64,000 nt of DNA, taken from NCBI RefSeq assembly GCF_010093595.1, contig NW_022985441.1:1481838-1545837 (forward strand), given 5' to 3'. The notes under the pieces were generated by a model. That model was given only the letters and a program-made list of their open reading frames with translations, ran no database searches and was not told the DNA's origin. Within the stretch, counting starts at the first letter, position 1. Each line of letters starts with the position of its first letter. The DNA comes from Mytilinidion resinicola (lineage: Eukaryota > Ascomycota > Dothideomycetes > Mytilinidiales > Mytilinidiaceae). Shown in pieces: positions 55,057 to 64,000 of this stretch. The position numbers and the translations under genes were made by a program.

Positions 55057-57964
55057 CTACTGCCCTATATTGCTCATCCTCCCGTGCAGTGGGCGTTGGA
55101 TAGGTTGCGCGTACTTCGATACTGGGACCATGTCGTTTGGGAGCTCCTGCTCGTTGACGCTCTCGTTGTCGAGCTCGATGATCTTAGTCGGGACGTCAGG
55201 GATGTCGTCCTGCTTGTACGGTTGCAGGCTATGCCTGTCTGGGGTTGTCGAAGCGCTAGCCATCGACATTGATGTACTTGATCGGTTGTGGATCAGGTCT
55301 GGAGTAGGAGGGATGCTCGAGTTGCGGTTGGGATGCAGATAAGAATCCTCCTCTCCAAAGTCACTGCCCCGGCTAGAATGACGCTCGTGACCGTCCAAGG
55401 AGGCTGAGGATTGGCGCTTACGCCTCTCGCTGTGGTTGTCGTCTTCACTGTCCGCTTTTTGGGCGAGTTGCAGACCCTCCACGGCTGCAGCGCATTGCTC
55501 CGAGATGTTTCGGATGATGTATGCAATGGCGTCGGTCTTGTCCCGGAGATGCCTGTCAGCAACATCTGCCATGCTGAGAGTAGAGAAGCGCTTCCGCGAG
55601 ACGGGGCTATTGAGTAGACGAGACTCCATGTCGGGTGAGACATCTTCGCCTTCGAGATGCTTGCCATCAACAGTGCTTGCGCGGCTGAAAGCTCGGGACG
55701 AGACGCGAGATTCTACGCCGGAAACACCGCGGATCGTACCAACTTCAGAAGCATCCTTCGCATCTGGATGCTCATACTCCTCTTCGGCCTCCTCTGGAAC
55801 GTCTTCGAAACCTTCCTCAATGTAGCTCGTCAGCTCTGGGGTGGTGTTGAGTGACTTGACAATGTGCTCCATGTGGTGAGTCTGTCCGTCAATCAATGCG
55901 CGAAGGTGAAGCACCACACGCTGAGCCTCATCCCTCTGTCGTTGGATGGTGCTGTTAGTGTGTTGGAGAGCAGAAAGATCCTTCTTATTGCGCTTCCTCT
56001 CACGCTCAAGCTCCTCGGCAATTTCTTGCTGCAGGACCAAGGCCTCCAGGGCATCGTCACGCTGCTTCTCGGTTCCGGAAAGACGGACGGTGAGGCGGGC
56101 AGTGTCATCCTTCTGTTGATCAATAAGACCAGTAAGGCGACGGTTCTCGCGCTTGTGGCTCTCAATCTTAATCTTGAGGTCCTGGGTCTCCTTGGTGAGT
56201 TGCTCAGCGAATGCCTGGAACTTAAGGAATTGCTGCTTCCAGCTCTCCAACTCCTCAACCAAAAAGTTGTTCCGCTTGGAGATCTTGGAAACCTCGGTGT
56301 CCATGCGAGTCTTGAGATTGATGAAGTCTTGCCATGCCTCCATCGCATCGCGAGAGTATTGGTTACGCTCACGAACAATCTCGTTAAGATGCCTCATCGA
56401 GACCTTGGTCATCAGTGGCTTCTTGACTGAGCCACCAAAAATAGCCTTGACTCCGGTGTTACGACCCTATAGTGCAAGGTTAGCTTCTCCGTAATTGCAA
56501 TGTTGGGGCTTCAGCACGAACCAATTTCTCGCACACGTGGTCCATGACCGTCATAACGGCATCCTGATTCCACCAGTCTGGGTCCTGGATGCTCTCCACC
56601 TCACCACGCATCACGATAATTTGACCAGCTGGGATCAACTTTCCGCCTCCGTATGCGGAACGCAGATGCTGTGGAACGCCAGTTGGTGCTACCTCCCCAT
56701 TAAGGGCCTGAGTGAGACGGTTGATCATCTTGGTTCGCTGGCCAGGGCTGAGAGCAGTCGGGGGGCTGGACGTCAGCACGAAGTTCCGGTCCAAGTCGAC
56801 GACCAATGCATCGGTAGGGGCGGTGAACAGGGTGCGGCACTCGGCGGTGATACCAAGAATGTAAGGGCCAGGTTCCTGTACCAAGTCCTTGACGTGGCGT
56901 GCATGAACCACAGGAACGTACAGACCGCTCCATTCGTACACACGCACGGAGAAACGAACGGTTTCCGCAGCGATGGTGAGCATTGCTGGGTAGTGGCTCA
57001 CGAAAATGATGCGTCGTGTCGGTGAAACGGCGGCCTCAAGCACACCTACAATGTTGGGGATGGACAGGCACATGAAGAGCGGCCACATGGCGAAGTTCTG
57101 GAATCCAGTGGGCGAAGACGGGAACTGATAGCACAGAGCATAGTCCTTCATGTCGATACGCACGAGATCATTGAGTCTAGGAGCTGGGAAACTCAGGATT
57201 CGGGAAACCTCCTCTGCATGGAACAGATTGGTAGCCTTATTCCAGTGGATCCACATGCCGCGGAGGTAGTCGCCGAGCAAATTGTACAGCGGGTACCTGG
57301 AGAGGAAGCTCAAGCAGTAGGGAATCCAGTATGTCTCCTCGGTGGTGTCGAAGAAGTCGGGCTCGGTACGCTTGCGAAGATCGCGGATCGTCTCAGCTCT
57401 CTTCTCGTCGGCCCTGGACCAGACGCGGAGGGCAATTCCGTACAGAGTGTGGGACGAGTCTTGCTGGAGAACGAAGGAATGGTGAACGCAATGCGGCTGG
57501 CTCTTCCCAGTGCAGATCTCGACATCATGGGGAAAGCAGGCCTAGTAACATGAGCTTCTATGCTACAGACAACATGGGCTAAGAAATGAGACACCAACCT
57601 TCATAGCCGCATGGAGCGACCTTGCAATCTCATTGTCTTGCTCAAGTCGAGGGCTGCTTCCAAGAATCTCTGGAAGCCAGAAAGTACCAACAGCTCCCTT
57701 CATGTGGCCAATCTTGCCCTGGCTGGGCGACGGTGCCTTGACCCATTGAGACGGCTCTCTTCCAACACCACATACCATATAGGCGTGGGTCAGAGTCTTG
57801 GGTGTTCGCTGGCCAGGCTTGATGGTGAGGGTCGACGGCAGCGGCTGGGTGATTCGAGAATGCAGCGAGGAAGTCCTGCTGGGGATGATGAGGCTGTTGT
57901 CGCCCTGGTCCCGCGTGGGAGGGCGCTCGCCGGTGCGAGGACGAAGGCTGAGAGAAGGCGCCAT
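55057..57964 (-). CDS. DENN-domain protein with coiled coil (putative Rab regulator)
   Basis: Exons 57964..57599, 57541..56522 and 56466..55057 (introns 57 and 55 nt, both phase 0) give 931 aa. Residues ~45-210 form the uDENN part (THAYMVCGVGREPSQWVKAP; HHSFVLQQDSSHTLYGIALR). The central DENN module covers ~215-400 (YPLYNLLGDYLRGMWIHWN; FVSHYPAMLTIAAETVRFSV; YILGITAECRTLF). From ~480 to 670 the sequence is a long coiled coil (LVEELESWKQQFLKFQAFAE; LERERKRNKKDLSALQ), followed by an acidic and Ser-rich tail. DENN proteins act as GDP/GTP exchange factors for Rab GTPases in membrane traffic; the Rab partner here is unknown. The gene diverges from BCD1 across ~1.85 kb. Confidence 0.87.
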
Positions 57965-59815
57965 AGTAGAAACGAGGGTATGGAACTGGACGATACTTGG
58001 TTGACGTGCTGGTTCAGCTACTGCGAGGCGGGCGGCAGCAAAAGGACAATAGCAACAAGCACCAGCTTTACGTCGACGCGTAAAGGGACAATTAGAAAGA
58101 AAGAGAAGCACCTGCGGGCAACGTCTCAGCCGGCAATTGAGGCGACACGGAGGTCACGATGCTGGAGCAGGCCGTGGACTGGCACGAGAAGAACGGAGGG
58201 CTGGAGGAGAGGGGATGGGGCGCAATTGAGGGTAGGCTGCTTGGTGAAGCTTGGGGGAGGGCCTCTGAGTGGCTAGTGCCATGCGCCAGTTTCGGCTCGA
58301 GGACGTGAAATGAGAACGGACAAGGGCCGCCCTGCAGCAGCACCCGCCGGGGGTTCCTGGTGGTGTCGGCGCTGATATGGCCTGGCCGAAGACTGCCGGC
58401 TGCGCTGTGCCCTGAGCCCCCAGGCACGCGCGATTCGGTGCGCCGTGATTGCGGTCCCAGCAGTTCCAAACCATCAGTGAACGACTTCTCCACCACCACC
58501 AATCGCAGTGCCTCGCCAATGTCGCATGCTGAACTACACGGCGCAAACCATCGCGAGTGTGATGGGCGAGTCGAGCAAACGACGTGCAGCTGCATTACCT
58601 GCGGGCACGCGGGGCGGGGATCGGGATCGGCTTGTGTTGGATGCGATGCTCAGAGGCGTGATACCGAATTGGAGCGGCATCTGCACGGTGCTGCAAGAGT
58701 CGACTAGGCCCATCCCAGGCCCGTCGCTTCCAGCAGTCCCGGGCGTGCTGCGGGCGTCGACTTGTGCGTGTGTGGGCGCTGGCGAATGGGCGGTTTTCCC
58801 CATGCGAAGTGCCCCTGATCATCGCTCGGCGTTGGGGCCCGCATCCAGAGCGCGCTGTGCCTCTCACGCCTCAAAGCGGCGCTCCCGTCACGGCCGCCGT
58901 GCTCGGTCATGGAGCTGCTGTGGAGGAGGCAGTCGGCGGCGACCCGCTGCCGTGCAGGCGGCACTAACAGGACTCGTTGCGCTCGTCTGCGCTCGTCTGC
59001 TCGCACGGGGACCAGAGATGCCACCTTCGCGCGGCGCCGTACCGGCGTGGCGTCTTGACTTACGTACCGTGGGTGACTGCTCAGATGTGAAACGCCCGCT
59101 GGCGGGAGGATGCAGCAGTGCGGGTCGCAGAGGCCGGCCCTCGCTGCGCTGGGAACGTGGTTCGGAAGTTTGAAAGATCGATAGACGTGAGCTAGCGGCC
59201 CACCTGAGGAATTCGGCATCCCGATCTGGCTTTATTCGATGCCAGCCCACCTCGCATCACGAAGGAGTCGCGAGGATGCCCTTGGAGACGGTGCTGGCGA
59301 TGTGCGAGATTCACCACCACCAACAACCCTTACTGCAGCCACGGTCCTGCCTTCCCCGGTCCCGCGGTCCCATCCCGTCCCTGCGACGGCACTTCCGGCT
59401 CGAGTTCCAGGCTTGGCGCGATTTGCCCCCACTGAAGTTGGAAAACTCGGCAGGGTTCAACACGCATCAGGAGCATAAATCGCCGTGGCCGGACACCGCG
59501 ACCAGCCAGCCTCACGTTGCACCACCGTACGGCATCGGGACCGGCTGAGATCGAGGCTTTTCAACCAACCGTTGTGCCCAAGAAGCAGTCCATCGCTGGC
59601 AGTGTCTGAGCCCTCTCGCCGCCGCGTTTCCATCCCTCCACGCCGACCCAACGCCCTGCGCCCAAGTCGGCCACGCTGTGAATGGTGGAAGGCGATTAAT
59701 TGCTCAGCTCCTCTCCACCCCCGACCCTGCACTGGCCCCCGATCCGCGCTGCACTCTGCGTCGCCTGCATCCCGAGATCTTGCAAAGACTCCACCAGACG
59801 CCCGCCCGCGCCGAC
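57965..59815. other. GC-rich divergent intergenic region (~1.85 kb)
   Basis: Lies between the DENN and BCD1 start codons. Long open frames on both strands overlap (e.g. plus 58508-59173, minus 58704-59219) and are Arg/Ala/Pro-rich without domains, typical of GC bias. Confidence 0.5.
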
Positions 59816-61086
59816 ATGGCCGACCAGCCGCTGTTGAGTGCCCTGTGCAGCATCTGGTACGTTGCAAGCGTGCTTTGATATGACGCCTTACACCACCGCT
59901 CCCTTACTGTAGAAGCTAACCTGCCCAAGCAACAACAACCCTCCCAAGTACCGGTGTCCAGGGTGCTCTGCCAGAACGTGCTCGCTCCCGTGCTACAAGC
60001 GGCATCAGCAGCGGGCACAGTGCGATGGCAAGCGGGATCCGACCAAATATGTCAAGAAGAACAAGCTACACACGGCTGCTGGCGTTGACCATGACTACAA
60101 TTTCATTGCCGGCATCGAGCGAGGACTCGACAAGGTCGACAGACTAATGGAAGAGAGCAGCATTGGCGCTGTTAACCGAAGTACCAAACTCCCAGGTAGG
60201 AATAGTAATTTTGAAAAACGCATTCAAGAGGCAGGAGTCATCATCGATAGGGCTCCTGCTGGGATGAGCAGGGAGAAGAACAATCGCACGCGTATATCCA
60301 ATAAGAGGTATGCTAAATTTCCACCCTCTCACTGCCGTCACCTAACAAAATGATAGGGGCAAACACCTTATCTGGACAGTGGAGTGGATACACGAGGATG
60401 AACGACGTCAACTAGGCGAGCTCTCTGAGAACGTGGCACTCTCTGAAGCCTATAAAACCCTAGTAACGCAGCCGCCACATCCCTCGAAGAAACGCAAATT
60501 AGGACCAGAAGTTGACACGGCCGGCTCTAAACAACGAAGTGATCAGCAAGACCCTGATGCAGATTCGAAAGAAACAGAGCTGAAATCTGAGCCAATCGAG
60601 GAATCCGACCCCCAGCACCCCGGAGCACCATCCGAAACTGGAGCAATACCATCCATAGCTGGAGCAATACCAACCGAAGACCGCTTAATCGGATCGCACG
60701 ATCTGTCCCGCCAGTCCGGCAAAGCTTACTTCTATCTTGTGAAACCGCATACCTCCAGCAACCGGCGTGTCCTCGTTCCCCTCACCGCGGACCAACAGTT
60801 GTCCACATGTTTACAGAACCGCGTCGTTTTCGAGTTCCCAACCATCCAGATCCTCTCCACGCCACCGGAGTCGCTCCCGCCCCAATTCCAGCTCGATAGT
60901 GACTATCTCGAGCAGGAGCGCAGGGAGCAGCTGGAACTCGGAGAGCTGCTGGCGTTGGTCAAGCCACTGGACGGCATGCCGATCGATGGTGATGTGAAGA
61001 CCGAAACCGGTACGACCAGCATCGCCGGCCTCGATGATAAGAAGATCTTGGAGGTGCTACGGCGGGACCTGGGGACCCGTTTCTAG
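59816..61086 (+). CDS. BCD1: BCD1-like box C/D snoRNP assembly factor (zf-HIT)
   Basis: Exons 59816..59856, 59930..60307 and 60357..61086 (introns 73 and 49 nt, first with GCTAAC branch) give 382 aa. The zf-HIT finger is complete only after splicing: C11-x2-C14, C23-x2-C26, C31-x3-C35, H39, C45, within YRCPGCSARTCSLPCYKRHQ. The BCD1 block follows (CDGKRDPTKYVKKNKLHTAA; VDHDYNFIAGIERGLDKVDR) and then LIWTVEWI. A Ser/Glu/Pro-rich spacer (~210-260) leads to a conserved C-terminal part with FEFPTIQIL. Family role: nucleolar control of U3/box C/D snoRNA stability with Rvb1/2. A retained first intron would break the finger. Confidence 0.92.
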
Positions 61087-62269
61087 TGTGGCACTGAGGC
61101 ATGCTGCTGTCAGGCGTGTAACGGTGGTGAGTGGATGCAAACGCACCTAGATGACGTACAGTTGCAGCACCGCATCCACACATCACGGTCATGTGGTTGA
61201 CGATACCGATTGCACTGCAGCTTTTACCGCGCAGTTGCATGATAAGTACATGTACTTGTGGTTGATGAACAGCTGTACATCTAAGCGACAGAGGTCCAGC
61301 CACGCCATGGTTTGTGGCGAGCTGGAGTATGCGATAGCCGCTGCTTTGAGCTGGCTGGTGTGTTGGCGTAGCGCGATCGGCCCTGCATGCGCTACATCTA
61401 GGTAGGTAGATAAGCTTCCCGAGGCGGGGCGAGGAGCCTGGAAGCTTCATGCCACTGCCGACACCGATGATCAGACGTGTATCTTGAGGATGGTGCAGCG
61501 CAGAGACTCTAGGCGTGTTGGAGATATGGCTCTTTGAGTGCGTATATTTGGGAGGGTGCTAGTACAGCATCGACAATAGAAGTCAGCTACATTCAACCTC
61601 AAGCATTTCGCTTTCACAAGAGCTTCTTAGACGTCATATCTCATTAACCCACAGCTACCTGTTCTCACCAGTATCGATAAGCAACCTATGCGCGGGGTAG
61701 CCATCGTGTCTTTGCTGCTTGAGTAGCCAATCGTATCGAATGTACCTTTGTAGATCTAGTGACAGAAACAGTCTCATGGTCCATTCTGTGTCTAAACATC
61801 ATTCGAGAAGTCTTCAACCCATTAGGAACGGATATAAACACTTCGATGATTGTAGATTTTCCCTCGGGTAGCATTCAAGTCAAATTCTGGTTCCAAATGA
61901 ATATTGGATATGACTAATGATACTGAACTCAGGATTCTATACATTCTACATACGTCACACTTCTTTTGATCTGACTGTCTAAATACAGTAATTCATAACC
62001 GGCTGAAATTTCTTGAATCTTGAGTATGGTAAGATGGCTTCAGTGCTTATTTAAAGTCTCGTTTTGAAGGAGACGTCAAAGGACCCACCAACCTCAACCG
62101 CGTTCTTCCTTCACTAAGCCAAACAACTACGTCCTGCAAAGTAGACGCTTGAAGCAAACCCCCAGGCCCAAAAAAAGCCGAGCAAGGTCACTAGATCTTG
62201 ATTTAAACAGGTTGCGTAAAAATGCTCATTCCACAATCACGCTCTCAACATCCCTCTCCCTTCGCATTT
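61087..62269. other. Intergenic ~1.2 kb
   Basis: BCD1 3' flank, becoming AT-rich after 61.55 kb. No open frame with coding character was seen. Confidence 0.5.
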
Positions 62270-62730
62270 TTACAACCCCCACCCCTTCATGATCCCAAGC
62301 ACATAAGCCTCCCCAATAACCCCAAACCCGCCTCCCCTCTCCCCACCCTCCTCACCCAACCCTCTCACCACAAACGGCGCCTCACCCCCCTCAAGCACAC
62401 AAACCCAACCTCCCCCAACCTCCGTCTCAAACGGCACACGCCCACAGTAACCCCCTGTCGCAACCACACAAACGCTCGCCCACGACACTCCGTAAACCGC
62501 CGAATCCGTAACCAGCTTCCCACCCACCCACCCACCCCATCCACCCCCTCCTCATCCATCCACCCCGCTATTCTCATCCTCGAACGCATCAGACACGCCG
62601 CCGCCCCTCACCATCCAAGTCTCGAAATCCTCACACCGCGCTTCTAGGCGGCACTTCCGTGTACCGAATCGGGGAGATTCGTCATCAGGGTCTGCGAGAA
62701 GGCTTCCAGCCTCCCCTTCTCCCCGTCTAC
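62270..62730 (-). pseudogene. Decayed C-terminal remnant of a HET-domain protein
   Basis: On the minus strand the last frame reads ATGGYCGRVPFETEVGGGWV, CVLEGGEAPFVVRG and then FGVIGEAYVLGIMKG before the stop at 62270. This is the usual HET-protein C-terminal block (GY.G..P....GD.VCVL.GG..PFVLR...GEAYVHGIM.GE), also present in the intact HET gene at 22011-24236. Upstream, EAFSQTLMTNL (near 62690) matches the AF.RTL segment, but stops and frame changes (e.g. near 62640 and 62540) separate the parts. The HET domain proper was not found. Extreme G-richness on this strand has turned the opposite strand into a Pro/His-rich open frame that is not a gene. Confidence 0.6.
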
Positions 62731-64000
62731 CCGTCTACATGTGATTGTTAGGGATCGGAGAGCTCCGCCGCTTCCCGTTCTCTGATACGCGGTAGGGTCT
62801 GTGCCGGCCGCGCGCGCGCGCGCCGTCATGTTCTCAGGTAGCGACGCTACTCGAGGGTCGAAACTGGTGTAGGAGGCCCCCAGGGTGTAGAAGAGAGAGA
62901 GAGAGGCGGACTCGGGGTTTGGAATGAGGGAGACGGTGCGGCGTGGTGCGTTGTGATGGGAGATGGTGGGTGTGCCGGGCTGGAGGGGTCTAGGGTACGG
63001 ATTTCTTGGTGGGGTTCGGAGAGGGGGGGCGGAGCGGATGTCATGATGGTTGTGTGTTGCTTGGTTGGTAGAGAAGTAGGCGGAGGTTGAGATGGACGAA
63101 AGGAAAGCTGAGGGGGACTTTGTGCGGGGGGTGGCTAACGGAATGGCGCTTCCTTGTGCTTTCTTCTTCAGAGGAAGTAGGACCGTCTGAGAAGCGACGG
63201 CTGTAGGTGCATTCAGGTTTGGGTAGGTTATGGAGCTAATTGTGGAAAGGCTGTGAAGTTGAAGAAGGACCCTAGCGGGCCTAGTGGAAGTAATGTTGAG
63301 CCCAGCTTCGCGTATCCGAGACGGTGAAAGGCGAGCATGAATATTTCCCTGAAGCTTCACACGGTTGAAGCATCCCCGTGGTTACCTTTGCAGGCTCCAA
63401 ACAGAGACAGTTCAAGTGTCCAATTCTCGACGTGCTGGAAATGCCGTGCGAGACTTAGTCTATATCACAGTATCATCTTCGAATCCCTTCACTGTGAGGA
63501 CCACTAGCGATTATTGCTCGGAACACACGTAGTCCAATTTAACCTCGCCGTCCTCTCTCCAAATCCCCGTTTGTGCAACAGCCTAGGGCCCCTACCGTCA
63601 ACCTCTTTCTATTCCTCCATCTGGCTTCCATAATCCGGAGAACCCTGACTCGGCACCCAGTCAGACTAATCTACCAAGTGGCGAGCCGCCCTGGCAGTCT
63701 TGAAATCCAAGGGGTGTCGCAGTGCCACCATGGGCAGGCTCCGAGCCACGCAGCGTCAGAGGCTTATGCACATAGGAAAGCTTGTTGTATTACCCCGGAA
63801 CAAGGTTCTTCGGCAGTTTCGTCTGAGCGGGGTTTGGGGATGTTGCGGACAAATAGTGGGAGTTGAGAGGGACGAGTATATATATGAGACGGAGTAGTTG
63901 TGAGGAATAGAAGGAAGGTTCGAGAGCCAAGGCGGAGTGGTTACTTTTTTCCAAGATGTGATGTACGGAATTAGCCAGAGTGTGTGTAAGATGATGGCAG
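62731..64000. other. Right-end region without assigned genes
   Basis: A 239-codon minus frame (62644-63360) overlaps the HET remnant at its end; the rest is low-complexity Ser/Pro/Thr sequence with no domain. A (GC)7 run lies at about 62809-62822 and a GAGAGAGAGAGAG run near 62893. Nothing is recognised to 64000. Confidence 0.4.

Noticed and set aside
58508..59219. Long overlapping frames between the DENN and BCD1 genes
   Set aside because: Both strands are open over the same bases, there are no motifs, and composition is GC-driven; the region is a divergent promoter.
62222..62647. 141-codon Pro/His-rich frame on the plus strand
   Set aside because: It is the shadow of the G-rich HET remnant on the minus strand.

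Overview
The window is nuclear DNA from a filamentous ascomycete (Pezizomycotina; a Dothideomycete is my best guess, not proven). The support is short introns of about 46-100 nt with GT/AG ends and CTAAC-like branch sites, single-copy fungal housekeeping genes (HIR1, PUF6, TIM54, BNA7, SIT4/PP6, UPF3, DPP3, BCD1), a self-sufficient CYP505-type P450 and HET-domain genes. There are no operons; genes sit singly or as divergent pairs. Exon joins were worked out by hand from splice signals, frame and family motifs. All joined frames stay open from ATG to stop unless stated.

Left part (1-24 kb), gene-dense: 3' end of a CYP505 P450:reductase fusion (+); HIR1 histone chaperone (-); PUF6-like ribosome-biogenesis factor (-), divergent across 190 bp from TIM54 (+); kynurenine formamidase BNA7 (+) followed by a 12-bp minisatellite; an MFS drug/polyamine-type transporter (-); a SIT4/PP6 phosphatase with a ~97-residue insertion (-), divergent from an NMD factor UPF3 carrying an extra C-terminal RRM and RGG tail (+); and an intact HET-domain gene (+).

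Middle (25-40 kb): a multi-pass membrane-protein gene broken by three one-base frameshifts, a 1736-residue WD40/Gemin5-like protein (-), a small Ser/Pro-rich protein (-), and long GC-rich stretches without convincing genes.

Accessory island (40.4-46.7 kb): an unrecognised multi-exon gene with three 120-bp (40-codon) repeats and an in-frame TAA; a 215-bp direct repeat at both edges; a cluster of ATCTGTA-containing repeats that includes six copies at an exact 78-bp (26-codon) period; a 254-bp foldback/MITE-like element; and a gene for a diverged protein of two ubiquitin-like domains.

Right part (47-64 kb): DPP3 metallopeptidase (-); a Nudix/TPK-like pseudogene whose premature TGA lies exactly on the catalytic Arg of the Nudix box; a GH16 glycosidase with a C-terminal membrane/GPI tail (-); a DENN-domain protein (-); the box C/D snoRNP factor BCD1 (+); and a decayed HET C-terminal remnant (-).

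The most interesting material is the 40.4-46.7 kb island, where nested repeats, a foldback element, an orphan gene and the tandem-UBL gene lie together. No tRNA, rRNA, CRISPR array or recognisable transposase was found.
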